Position numbers and translations under genes: made by a program
Source of the DNA: Maribacter algarum (ex Zhang et al. 2020)
GTDB taxonomy: Bacteria > Bacteroidota > Bacteroidia > Flavobacteriales > Flavobacteriaceae
Reading direction: 5' to 3'
Assembly: GCF_005885635.1 (NCBI RefSeq)
Contig: NZ_VATY01000001.1
Location: forward strand, 620,001 to 684,000
DNA: 64,000 bases
In this document: positions 1 through 7,819 of the stretch, piece after piece
Layout of the letters: every line of letters starts with the position of its first letter
How positions within the stretch are numbered: position 1 is the first letter of the stretch
The notes under the pieces: generated by a model
What the model saw: only the letters and a program-made list of their open reading frames with translations
What the model was told of the DNA's origin: nothing
The model's database searches: none

Positions 1-100
1 GGTACTTCAACTGTTATTTGTTCATTTTATAATGCCGGAAACAAAAGGTATATCACTTGAGGAATTAAGTAAGAAACTTACTGATAAAAAGGGAAGCTAA
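1..100 (+). CDS. C-terminal end of MFS sugar porter (partial)
   Basis: The frame is open from base 2 to a TAA at 98-100. It encodes the last 32 residues of a protein whose start lies outside the window. The tail contains MPETKGISLEEL, the PETKG-x-(S/T)-LEE signature that follows the last transmembrane helix of the sugar porter family of the major facilitator superfamily. The preceding residues (VLQLLFVHFI) fit the end of helix 12. These proteins are inner-membrane sugar symporters or facilitators. The substrate cannot be read from this fragment. Confidence 0.8.
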   Translation, partial: VLQLLFVHFIMPETKGISLEELSKKLTDKKGS

Positions 101-236
101 ATATTTCGCATTTTATCGATAAAATCGGCATTACAGCAGTAGAACAGGTTAAATCCAAGACAGTTAGTCGAAATATTACAAAAAAACCAGGTATACTGGC
201 AGGTATTTTCGTAAATTGTAGAAAACTACTAGAAAA

Positions 237-365
237 ATGGAACAGCAAGTAACTCAAGGAGTAAGATTGCTCAATGGTTTTCTAAGTATTATGGTTGTTG
301 TACTGGTTGGTATTTTACTTTCCGTTGTTGTAGCTATGATTCTCTGGGCCGTAGGTGTCTTATAA
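237..365 (+). CDS. possible 42-aa single-span membrane peptide
   Basis: A short ATG-to-TAA frame encodes a 42-residue peptide with a short polar N-terminus (MEQQVTQGVRLLNG) followed by one long hydrophobic stretch, about residues 15-42, rich in Val, Leu and Ile. That composition is typical of a single-span membrane peptide. It lies downstream of the sugar porter on the same strand and is followed by a terminator-like hairpin at 444-476. No clear Shine-Dalgarno is visible, which is normal in this phylum. I do not recognise a family. It could also be a chance frame. Confidence 0.35.
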   Translation: MEQQVTQGVRLLNGFLSIMVVVLVGILLSVVVAMILWAVGVL

Positions 366-443
366 TCCGTTCGATTTATGTTCCCCAAAACAATCTTATA
401 GTACCTATTTACTGTTTAAAATTTTGACTTTTGCCATAAATGA

Positions 444-476
444 GGCCCTCTTAAAAAAGATGGGTCTTATTTTTTT
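444..476 (+). terminator. rho-independent terminator, plus strand
   Basis: A GGCCC-TCTT arm pairs with AAGA-TGGG-TC across an AAAA loop, with one bulged T. It is followed by TTATTTTTTT. It would end transcription coming from the sugar porter and the small frame at 237-365. Confidence 0.55.
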
Positions 477-481
477 CATAA

Positions 482-512
482 AAAAAGCCTCTCTTTGAAG
501 AGAAGCTTTTCT
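482..512 (-). terminator. terminator of tRNA-Leu
   Basis: Read on the minus strand, AAGCTTCTCT and AGAGAGGCTT pair around a TCAA loop and are followed by a run of Ts. It sits immediately 3' of the tRNA-Leu gene. Confidence 0.75.
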
Positions 513-515
513 TTG

Positions 516-597
516 TACAGGCGGAGAGACTCGAACTCTCACACCTTGCGGCACTAGATCCTAAGTCTAGCGTGTCTACCAATTCCACCACGCCTGC
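516..597 (-). tRNA. tRNA-Leu (anticodon TAG)
   Basis: On the minus strand the sequence folds as a class II tRNA of 82 nt. The acceptor stem is GCAGGCG with CGCCTGT, including a G-U closing pair. The anticodon stem CTAGA/TCTAG encloses loop CTTAGGA with anticodon TAG. A variable arm (GCCGCAAGGTGT region) and the T-loop GTTCGAGTC follow. The long variable arm and anticodon identify leucine. The CCA end is not encoded. Confidence 0.95.
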
Positions 598-705
598 ATT
601 TACCCCTAAAGGGGCTGCAAATATAAAGCAAAAAATCAATTCTCTAAATAGTAAGGCTTCAAAAAGTTCTTTTTATTAATTTAGACTTTATATACTCCAA
701 AATAC

Positions 706-2094
706 ATGAAAAATCCAAAGGATTACATTACTCAAAACAAAGATCGTTTCATCAATGAATTGATTGAATTACTCAAAATTCCATCCGTTAGTGCTGACCC
801 TGCCTTCTCACAAGATGTTCTAGACGCCTCAGAGACCATTAAGACATCTCTTTTAGAGGCTGGATGCGATATTGCCGAAATTCATGAAACCGATGGATAC
901 CCTATTGTTTATGGAGAAAAGATAATTGACCCTAATCTTCCCACGGTCCTGGTCTATGGCCATTATGATGTGCAGCCTGCTGACCCCTTGGAATTATGGG
1001 ATTCACCCCCATACGAACCCGTAATCAAAAAAACAGACTTACATCCTGAGGGAGCAATCTTTGCAAGAGGTTCATGCGATGACAAAGGGCAGATGTATAT
1101 GCATGTAAAGGCTTTGGAATATATGGTAAAAACCGACCAACTTCCTTGCAATGTAAAGTTTATGATCGAGGGTGAAGAAGAGGTTGGCAGCGATAACTTG
1201 GGAATCTATGTAGCCAATAACAAAGAAAAATTAGCCAATGATATTATCCTGATTTCAGATACTGGAATGATTGCCAATGATGTTCCTTCTATTACTACCG
1301 GATTACGCGGATTGAGTTATGTCGAAGTTGAAGTTACAGGGCCAAATCGAGATTTACATTCAGGATTGTATGGTGGCGCCGTAGCAAATCCAATTAATAT
1401 ACTTGCCAAAATGATTGCCAGTCTTCATGACGAAAACAATCATATTACAGTTGCAGGATTCTATGATAAAGTGGAGGAATTATCCAGTGAAGAACGGGCT
1501 GAAATGGCTAAAGCTCCATTTTCTTTGGAAGATTACCAAGATGCTTTAGCTATTGAATCTGTATACGGAGAAAAGGGGTATACCACTAACGAACGAAATT
1601 CTATCCGACCTACTTTAGATGTGAACGGAATTTGGGGAGGTTATATCGGTGAAGGAGCAAAAACCGTAATCGCAAGTCAGGCGTTTGCTAAAATATCAAT
1701 GCGTCTAGTTCCTCACCAAGATTGGGAAGAAATCACTGAACTCTTCAGCTCCCATTTTGAGCGAATCGCCCCCAAAGGAGTAACCGTAAAAGTAACACCT
1801 CACCATGGCGGACAAGGCTATGTGACACCAATTGATACAATCGGTTATAAAGCAGCTTCAAAGGCATACGAGACAACATTTGGAAAAAAACCAATTCCGC
1901 AACGCAGTGGCGGAAGTATTCCCATAGTTGCTCTATTCGAAAAGGAGTTGGAAAGCAAAACGATTCTTATGGGCTTCGGATTGGACAGTGATGCTATTCA
2001 TTCCCCCAACGAACATTTCGGAGTTTGGAATTACCTGAAAGGGATAGAGACAATTCCGTATTTCTACCAGAATTTTACTGAAATGAAAAAATAA
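706..2094 (+). CDS. M20-family dipeptidase
   Basis: 462-residue cytosolic zinc aminoacyl-dipeptidase of the M20 family (carnosinase/PepV-like). The binuclear metal site is complete: H86 and D88 in GHYDVQP, bridging D125 in RGSCDDKG, catalytic E158 and ligand E159 in EGEEEVGS, D185 in ISDTG, and the final histidine H432 in AIHSPNEHF. The dimerisation lid domain falls around residues 205-320. Length is normal for the family. The gene stands alone between tRNA-Leu and a convergent PhnA-domain gene. The exact peptide substrate is not predictable. Confidence 0.93.
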   Translation: MKNPKDYITQNKDRFINELIELLKIPSVSADPAFSQDVLDASETIKTSLLEAGCDIAEIHETDGYPIVYGEKIIDPNLPTVLVYGHYDVQPADPLELWDSPPYEPVIKKTDLHPEGAIFARGSCDDKGQMYMHVKALEYMVKTDQLPCNVKFMIEGEEEVGSDNLGIYVANNKEKLANDIILISDTGMIANDVPSITTGLRGLSYVEVEVTGPNRDLHSGLYGGAVANPINILAKMIASLHDENNHITVAGFYDKVEELSSEERAEMAKAPFSLEDYQDALAIESVYGEKGYTTNERNSIRPTLDVNGIWGGYIGEGAKTVIASQAFAKISMRLVPHQDWEEITELFSSHFERIAPKGVTVKVTPHHGGQGYVTPIDTIGYKAASKAYETTFGKKPIPQRSGGSIPIVALFEKELESKTILMGFGLDSDAIHSPNEHFGVWNYLKGIETIPYFYQNFTEMKK

Positions 2095-2152
2095 AAATTC
2101 CAATACTGTTTTCTGGAAATTGGGATTTTTTGATCGGAGCTTGAAAATCGTT

Positions 2153-2743
2153 TCAGATTTTCTTCACATATTTCGTAATAATCACAATCTGCGTCGGCCC
2201 AACCTTGCCCTCGATATATTCCGCATTTTCACGATCTAAAGAAATTCTGCGTAGTGCCGTACCTTGTTTTGCGACCATGCTTGAGCCTTTTACTTTCAAA
2301 TCCTTAATAAGCACAACACTATCTCCATTTTGCAGTACCACTCCGTTTACATCTCGGTGAATTATTTTTTCAGCTTCTTCCTCGTCTTCTCCTGTTGCCC
2401 TTGCCCATTTCAAAGTATCGTCTTCCAAATACATCATATCTAACAAATCTTGCGACCAACCTTCAGACTTTAAACGTGAAAGTATTCGCCATACAACTAC
2501 TTTTACGGCCTCGTGCTCGCTCCACATACTATCATTCAAACACCGCCAATGATTGGCGTCTGCAGTAACAGTCCCAAGGTTTCGGGATTCAATCTGACCA
2601 ATACAAGTTTCACAACCTAACAGGCTTCCGTCCAATCCTCCAGTAGAAACCGGCGGCACCTCATATACTTTTAAATCATTGGTTGTAGCACATAACTCGC
2701 ACTGCCCACCACTTCGCTCTCTTAATTGCTCAAATAAACGCAT
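2153..2743 (-). CDS. PhnA-domain (YjdM-like) zinc-ribbon protein
   Basis: 196 residues. An N-terminal zinc ribbon has two Cys pairs (C15/C18 and C44/C47). The C-terminal PhnA domain, about residues 125-196, contains GDSVVLIKDLKVKGSS, a conserved stretch of the family. Despite the historical name, this family is not known to have phosphonatase activity, and its role is unclear. The middle region is longer than in the roughly 110-residue E. coli YjdM, as is usual for the long Bacteroidota form. It converges with the M20 peptidase gene and starts at ATG 2743. Confidence 0.9.
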   Translation of the reverse strand: MRLFEQLRERSGGQCELCATTNDLKVYEVPPVSTGGLDGSLLGCETCIGQIESRNLGTVTADANHWRCLNDSMWSEHEAVKVVVWRILSRLKSEGWSQDLLDMMYLEDDTLKWARATGEDEEEAEKIIHRDVNGVVLQNGDSVVLIKDLKVKGSSMVAKQGTALRRISLDRENAEYIEGKVGPTQIVIITKYVKKI

Positions 2744-2876
2744 TCATTGGGTTTTATTGATGCAAAGCTATCGCTTTGTAGGTTAATAGTGGTAGTTGGT
2801 CGTATTATTCTCGTTCATAGTACTATAAATCATTTTTCTTCGTTCTCGACTGACCTACTATGCAAACACATTACCA

Positions 2877-3431
2877 ATGGCAATTTCAAAGCAAAAAACG
2901 GCCCTGTTTTTCAGGTTGAGTATTTCCGTTACCGTATTCGGTGCACTTTTTAAATTCATTTCGTGGCCTTTAATCATATTAGGTGCCACAGGAATGGTTA
3001 TTTTTCATAGCATTCAATTTTATCAAAAACAGAACAGAGTACCCCTGGATTATTCTAGACATCTACTCATCGTCACTTTTGCATGCAATTACATTTTTAG
3101 CCTTCTGCATTTGCCGTATGACTATATTCTAACCGCTTTGACTAAAGTAGCCCTAATCGTTTTTGTATTGTTTTATTGTAAAGAAATAATATCACTCCTA
3201 TTAGAAAATGCACAAAACGGGCTTTTACTGCAAAAGCTCGGTACAGAAAATCTATCTAGAATACTTGCAGACCTCGCCACCGTTTATATTGTAATAGCTT
3301 CGTTGTTTAAAATTCTTCACTGGGAATTTGGAATAATTAATGCCAACGTTTTATTGGTTATCGGACTGTTCACAGCCCTAATTTCGATTTTGGCCAGTTC
3401 AAAAGACTTTGGGGAACAAGAAACTTCCTAG
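2877..3431 (+). CDS. GldL-N-like integral membrane protein, copy 1
   Basis: 184 residues with about five to six hydrophobic segments. Residues about 17-35 contain LFKFISWP and residues about 142-155 contain LFKILHWEFG. Both resemble the FKI-x-HWP motif in the N-terminal membrane domain of the gliding-motility/type IX secretion protein GldL. The protein therefore looks like an internal duplication of a two-helix unit. It is followed at a one-base overlap by a paralogue, so the two are probably co-translated. It lacks the long cytoplasmic tail of true GldL. The function is unknown and a gliding role is not implied. Confidence 0.7.
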   Translation: MAISKQKTALFFRLSISVTVFGALFKFISWPLIILGATGMVIFHSIQFYQKQNRVPLDYSRHLLIVTFACNYIFSLLHLPYDYILTALTKVALIVFVLFYCKEIISLLLENAQNGLLLQKLGTENLSRILADLATVYIVIASLFKILHWEFGIINANVLLVIGLFTALISILASSKDFGEQETS

Positions 3432-4000
3432 TGATAATCTCAAAACAACAAACTCGCCTTTGTTTAAGACTAAGCATTGCCGTAGCGATTCTTGGAATTC
3501 TATTTAAGATAATGCATTGGCCTTATCCAGGGGTTTTACTACTCACTGGTACTTTAGGAATTGCTATTTTCTACAGCCTTCGATTTTCGCAGAAGCATCC
3601 TAAAACTTTGCTTGATTATTCTAAACTGTTTTTGTTGATTGCTTTCCTGTTTCATTACAAATTCAAAGTCTTTCATCTAGCCTACGGATATATTTTTACG
3701 ACTATCATGCAAGTAGCATTTGTTCTACTTATTTCGGCGCACATTCGAGAAGTTTGGTTTTTAGATACTGATGCTGACACCGATGAAATTGATTCCCCCT
3801 CTGTGAAATCCAAACCGAGACAAAGGGCACTGAGCTATTTATTGTATAGTTTAGCAGGCATAGGAATTTTTATGGGTTACTTTTTTAAAATTCTCCGTTG
3901 GGAATTTGGTTTTATAAACGGAAATGTACTGCTCACTATTGGACTACTAGCGGCCGCAATCACTGTTTTATTAGGAGCGTCGTCCAAAGAACCGCAGTAA
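3431..4000 (+). CDS. GldL-N-like integral membrane protein, copy 2
   Basis: 189 residues, paralogous to the preceding gene: MIISKQQTRLCLRLSIAV aligns with MAISKQKTALFFRLSISV. It starts at GTG 3431 inside the TAG stop of copy 1, so translational coupling is likely. The motifs LFKIMHWPYPG (near residue 24) and FFKILRWEFGF (near residue 155) are closer to the GldL N-terminal consensus than those of copy 1. A charged cytosolic linker (DTDADTDEID, near residue 115) separates the halves. It ends 93 bases before the BlaI-type repressor gene and is separated from it by the operator palindromes. Confidence 0.7.
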   Translation: MIISKQQTRLCLRLSIAVAILGILFKIMHWPYPGVLLLTGTLGIAIFYSLRFSQKHPKTLLDYSKLFLLIAFLFHYKFKVFHLAYGYIFTTIMQVAFVLLISAHIREVWFLDTDADTDEIDSPSVKSKPRQRALSYLLYSLAGIGIFMGYFFKILRWEFGFINGNVLLTIGLLAAAITVLLGASSKEPQ

Positions 4001-4029
4001 TAAAACCCTCTTTGTTTAAATATTTTTAC

Positions 4030-4092
4030 TCTACACTTGTAGAATTAAAATATTTATTCTATGTTTGTAGAGTTAATTCTAAAAATGTAGAA
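4030..4092 (+). promoter_or_regulatory. three BlaI-type operator palindromes, locus 1
   Basis: Three dyads share TCTA...TAGA ends. The first is a perfect 14-bp TCTACACTTGTAGA at 4030-4043, the second TCTATGTTTGTAGA at 4058-4071, and the third TTCTAAAAATGTAGAA at 4077-4092, which ends one base before the repressor ATG. BlaI/MecI repressors bind TACA-n-TGTA dyads, which the first copy matches exactly. The position implies autoregulation of the repressor/M56 pair. Confidence 0.75.
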
Positions 4093-4093
4093 T

Positions 4094-4459
4094 ATGCAGC
4101 TGTCAAAAACGGAAGAAGAACTCATGAACATCCTCTGGAAGCAAAAGAAAGCTTTCATGAAAGATTTGTTAGATGCCTACCCTGAACCGAAACCAGCAAC
4201 TACAACAGTTGCAACACTTTTAAAGCGAATGACCGACAAGGGATTTGTGGCCTATAAAAGTTTTGGACGGTCTCGTGAATATCATCCGCTAGTAAAGAAG
4301 AAAGATTACTTCTCAAAGCATGTCAACGGACTCATCAAAAACTTTTTTAATGATAGTCCGGGGCAATTTGCCTCCTTCTTTACTCAGGAAACTAATTTGA
4401 GTAAGATAGAACTGGAAGAATTGAAAGCACTTATCGATAGCGAAATAAAAAAGAAGTAA
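4094..4459 (+). CDS. BlaI/MecI/CopY-family transcriptional repressor, locus 1
   Basis: 121 residues: an N-terminal winged helix (residues 1-70; KTEEELMNILWKQKKAF, then PATTTVATLLKRMTDKGF as the recognition region) and a C-terminal dimerisation part. Family members are dimeric repressors cleaved by, or released through, a partner M56 metallopeptidase. The partner starts two bases after this stop codon. Three palindromes lie directly upstream, the last one base before the start. The regulated genes are probably this operon itself. There is no beta-lactamase nearby, so a resistance role is not supported. Confidence 0.93.
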   Translation: MQLSKTEEELMNILWKQKKAFMKDLLDAYPEPKPATTTVATLLKRMTDKGFVAYKSFGRSREYHPLVKKKDYFSKHVNGLIKNFFNDSPGQFASFFTQETNLSKIELEELKALIDSEIKKK

Positions 4460-4461
4460 TT

Positions 4462-7400
4462 ATGTTAGTCTATATCTTAAAATCCGCAGCCTGTCTGGCC
4501 ATTTTATTTGTATTCTACAAGCTGTTTTTAGAAAAAGAGAGCGTACATAAGTTCAAGCGTTTTTATCTGCTTGTAGCCCTGGTGTTTTCCTTGCTAGTTC
4601 CTGCTTTGGTCTTTACGGAATATGTTGAAGTAGAACCTCCTGCCGAAATGACCTATGCAGTTCCAAAAACTGCTCTGGTATCGAAAGAAGTTATTAATGT
4701 CCCGCCAGCCTTAGAGGCAGATGTTTTAGACATAGAGCCAATTCTATGGGGAGTGTATTTCATGGGATTATTTTTCTTCGGATTAAAATTCATTCGAAAT
4801 CTATTTCAAATTTTTAGGAGAATTCGCAGAAATCCGAAGCATAAATTAAACCGATTTACGCAAGTATTGCTCCAGGAAAAAATAACGCCTCATACATTCT
4901 TTAGCTATATTTTTCTGAATAAGACCAAATTTGAGTCAAAACAAATCCCGAAGGAAGTGCTCCTCCACGAAGAAACCCATGCACAACAAAAACACAGTTG
5001 GGATGTTGTTTTTGTTGAACTACTCCAAGTCATTTTTTGGGTCAACCCTTTCATATACATGGCCAAAAAAGCCATAAAACTAAATCACGAGTTCTTGGCG
5101 GATCAGGCAGTATTACAAAAGAACATCGACGCGACTACCTATAAAAACACCTTGCTATCGTACTTATCACCCGATAGCGAAAAGAAGTATCAACCCTTGG
5201 CCAATGCCATCAATTATTCATCAATCAAAAAACGATTTACAATCATGAAAACACAAACATCGAAAAAAGCAGTATTATTAAGAAGCCTTTTGTTATTGCC
5301 GCTTCTTTCCATTTTGATTTACGGATTCAGTCAAAAAGATATTGACTATATAACAACTCCAAGCGCCAATTTTATTATAAAAGATTTCATAGTGGAAATT
5401 AATGAGGATGGAGAAATAATATATGAGAATAGACCTATTTCTCTTTCAGATATGTCGTTCGAAGTAGAACAATTGTACTCCGATTTAACGAATGGTGAGC
5501 GAAATACATTTATAACGGCTTATATCTTTTATGATGAAAATAGCGTCCATGAAATTTCTGAGGTTGAATTAGAAATAAAACGCGCTGGATTAAGAAATGT
5601 AGAACATGTCAGTCAGCAAACAGCGGCTATTGTTAATAACGGCGAGATTAATCCAAGTATATTTCATGGAAAAACAATTGAAGAATCAAGAGCACTACGA
5701 AAAGAAATATATGACGCTCACGGAACTATATGGTTTGATATTAGGAATGAAAATGAAATATGGTTTGAAGATAAACTGATAGCTTTAGAAAATTTAGCAG
5801 AAGTTATTGAAGATAATTTTAATCCCGAAGACGAGCTAAATGAATTGGAGGTACATTTTTACTCAACTGGAATTCTTCGTTCAGAATTTGTAGAACAACT
5901 CAACATAGAAGCTAGAAAAACTAGAGCTAAGAAAGTAGAAGTTAGAACTGAGGAATATATCATGAAGGAAGATGATTATCAAAAGAAAATTCCTTATACA
6001 TCTTCTACGGTTCGACTACAAACAAACAAACTAACTTTTCAACAGGAAGCAGAATTACTATATGTAAACATCAATAAAAAAGGGCAACTTTTAGTTCAAG
6101 ATGAACTTGTCGAGTTTAATGACCTAGATAGTTTTTTGTCTAAGATCAATTCACATTTATCTAATGAACAAAAGCAGAAAAATGTAAGATCAAATATTTT
6201 TATTGAATTTGATTCACCAAAAGAAGTAATTGATGAAGTATTTAAAATAGTTTCAAAGTACAGTGATGCCAGTATTTATCCCATTGAAAATGAATTAAAA
6301 CCTTCATCTGAAGACCATACTGCAAGAAGTATAGAAATAAGAATTTTAAAAGATGGAAATTATTTGGTTGATGGCATCAAAATTAATAAGAATCAGTTAA
6401 CAACAACTGTGAATACCTTACATCAAGACATCACTCCTGAAATACGAAATGATATTATGAATATTCATGTTAGTAGCTCAAGTGAGATTTCTAAAAACGA
6501 AGTCTGGCATATCTTTAATTCTCTTAAAGATTATGGTTTTTATCGCATCGTCTCACCCAATCAAGAAGTAGTTAAGGGTAAAGGTAATACACCTTTTAAA
6601 ATAATTGATTCTGAATATAGGCTGTTGCAGGAAAAAGATTCTGCTACTCCTAACCAAATAGCCGAATACAACCTATTAGCAAAAAAATACAATACCATGC
6701 TTGCCGAAAGTAAGAGCATCCAAATCAAAAAGCAAGATGTTGATCGTTTGGAATACATATATGGTTTGATGTCAGACAAGCAAAAAGCAGATGCAGAACC
6801 TTTTCCTGATTTTCCAGAGCCACCGCCTGCGCCAAAAGTTCCAGGGGTATTAAAGGGAGAAGTAAGTAATATTCCCCCTCCACCGCCGGGGAATGCTCCT
6901 AGAGTTTTAAAAGGTGAGGTTGGTAATATCCCTCCTCCTCCGACTCCGCCTGAACCACAATCACCATTGGACCATGTCATTGAAATGGCTAAAAAGGGTG
7001 CTACTTTTTACTATGAAGGCAAAAAGGTAAATTCTGACAAAGCCATTGAGCTTTTAAAAAAGAACAAAGATCTTAATATTCAAAGCACTGGGGGAAATTC
7101 TAAAAAACCCACAGTAAGAATTTCTAAAGAACCCATTTACCTTGATAGGTCTGCTAAGCCCACATCTATTGAAACAGGAAACATAGAGATAAATGGCGAT
7201 GAAGGCTTCTACAGCAAAAAGGATGGAATAACTTCATATTTTAATTCTAATGGAGAACAAATTGATAAAACCGGAAAGGTTTTAAACAAGAAATCTGAAA
7301 ATAATCCAAAATTCTTTTTTGATAATAAACAAATATCTTCTGAGAAAGCCAATCGACTATTGTCTTCCAACAGATCCATTCAATTGACAAGTAAAGAATT

Positions 7401-7656
7401 CACAGACGGAAGCTATGCACTACTGCTCACTGATTTAAATTCATCATTCTCTCAAGATCCGAATAGAAACTATAATCCTAACTCGGTAATTGACTTAACA
7501 GAAATGATTAAAAAAGATGCTCTTTTCTTTTATAATGACAAGCCCATTACAGTTGAGAAAGCGTTATGGCTTACCAAAAACAATCGTATTGAACGTGTAA
7601 ATACAATTCGTCCTAAAAAGGGGAAGCCCAAGGTATATTTTTGGGACCAAGCGTGA
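4462..7656 (+). CDS. BlaR1-like M56 metallopeptidase sensor with ExbD-like repeats
   Basis: 1064 residues. Membrane segments near 5-23, 35-52, 93-112 and 272-288. The zinc site is HEETH (H169, E170, H173) with E210 in NHEFLAD. Classical BlaR1 has a penicillin-binding sensor domain after the last helix; here there is none. Instead I see four similar units at about 308-384, 424-497, 533-608 and 623-699. Each has the ExbD periplasmic pattern: an I-N-x-x-G-x-I-x-V strand, a PISL-like turn, a helix, then a helix ending in a short strand. Then come a Pro-rich segment (about 795-837) with VLKGEV-x-NIPPPP twice, and three degenerate C-terminal repeats (about 838-880, 948-980, 1009-1045) of the form FFYxxKxIxxEKAxxLxxxN. 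It is co-transcribed with the repressor and ends at a strong terminator. Confidence 0.85.
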   Translation: MLVYILKSAACLAILFVFYKLFLEKESVHKFKRFYLLVALVFSLLVPALVFTEYVEVEPPAEMTYAVPKTALVSKEVINVPPALEADVLDIEPILWGVYFMGLFFFGLKFIRNLFQIFRRIRRNPKHKLNRFTQVLLQEKITPHTFFSYIFLNKTKFESKQIPKEVLLHEETHAQQKHSWDVVFVELLQVIFWVNPFIYMAKKAIKLNHEFLADQAVLQKNIDATTYKNTLLSYLSPDSEKKYQPLANAINYSSIKKRFTIMKTQTSKKAVLLRSLLLLPLLSILIYGFSQKDIDYITTPSANFIIKDFIVEINEDGEIIYENRPISLSDMSFEVEQLYSDLTNGERNTFITAYIFYDENSVHEISEVELEIKRAGLRNVEHVSQQTAAIVNNGEINPSIFHGKTIEESRALRKEIYDAHGTIWFDIRNENEIWFEDKLIALENLAEVIEDNFNPEDELNELEVHFYSTGILRSEFVEQLNIEARKTRAKKVEVRTEEYIMKEDDYQKKIPYTSSTVRLQTNKLTFQQEAELLYVNINKKGQLLVQDELVEFNDLDSFLSKINSHLSNEQKQKNVRSNIFIEFDSPKEVIDEVFKIVSKYSDASIYPIENELKPSSEDHTARSIEIRILKDGNYLVDGIKINKNQLTTTVNTLHQDITPEIRNDIMNIHVSSSSEISKNEVWHIFNSLKDYGFYRIVSPNQEVVKGKGNTPFKIIDSEYRLLQEKDSATPNQIAEYNLLAKKYNTMLAESKSIQIKKQDVDRLEYIYGLMSDKQKADAEPFPDFPEPPPAPKVPGVLKGEVSNIPPPPPGNAPRVLKGEVGNIPPPPTPPEPQSPLDHVIEMAKKGATFYYEGKKVNSDKAIELLKKNKDLNIQSTGGNSKKPTVRISKEPIYLDRSAKPTSIETGNIEINGDEGFYSKKDGITSYFNSNGEQIDKTGKVLNKKSENNPKFFFDNKQISSEKANRLLSSNRSIQLTSKEFTDGSYALLLTDLNSSFSQDPNRNYNPNSVIDLTEMIKKDALFFYNDKPITVEKALWLTKNNRIERVNTIRPKKGKPKVYFWDQA

Positions 7657-7693
7657 GCAAGTTTTCTTGCTATGCAAGTAACAAGACAATGTT

Positions 7694-7721
7694 AAAGCCC
7701 TCATTTAGAGGGCTTTTTTTT
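7694..7721 (+). terminator. terminator of the BlaI/M56 locus 1 operon
   Basis: AAAGCCCTC pairs with GAGGGCTTT across ATTTA and is followed by a run of Ts. It lies 37 bases after the M56 stop codon. Confidence 0.85.
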
Positions 7722-7749
7722 GTAACAAAACGATTATAACATATACTAA

Positions 7750-7797
7750 TAACTGAAATATATCAGTTACTCTTATATATCTTAAGAGATAAGATTA
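7750..7797 (+). promoter_or_regulatory. two dyads upstream of the DUF4407 gene
   Basis: TAACTGA...TCAGTTA with a 6-bp spacer (7750-7769) is followed by CTCTTA...TAAGAG at about 7770-7788. Both lie 30-70 bases before the DUF4407 start, a suitable place for a regulator site. No cognate regulator is apparent. Confidence 0.35.
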
Positions 7798-7819
7798 TTC
7801 ATCAATCAATTCTTTCATC

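Noticed and set aside
451-639. 62-aa minus-strand frame
   Set aside because: It runs through the tRNA-Leu gene and its terminator; the translated tRNA explains the peptide.
2747-2953. 68-aa plus-strand frame before the GldL-N-like gene
   Set aside because: It overlaps the true gene start in another frame and has no recognisable protein character.
6561-6980. 139-aa Gly/Ser-rich minus-strand frame
   Set aside because: It is the antisense shadow of the proline-rich region of the M56 gene; polyproline codons read backwards give glycine.
4094-7656. Beta-lactam resistance module (BlaI/BlaR1)
   Set aside because: The sensor lacks a penicillin-binding domain and no beta-lactamase or PBP2a gene is nearby.
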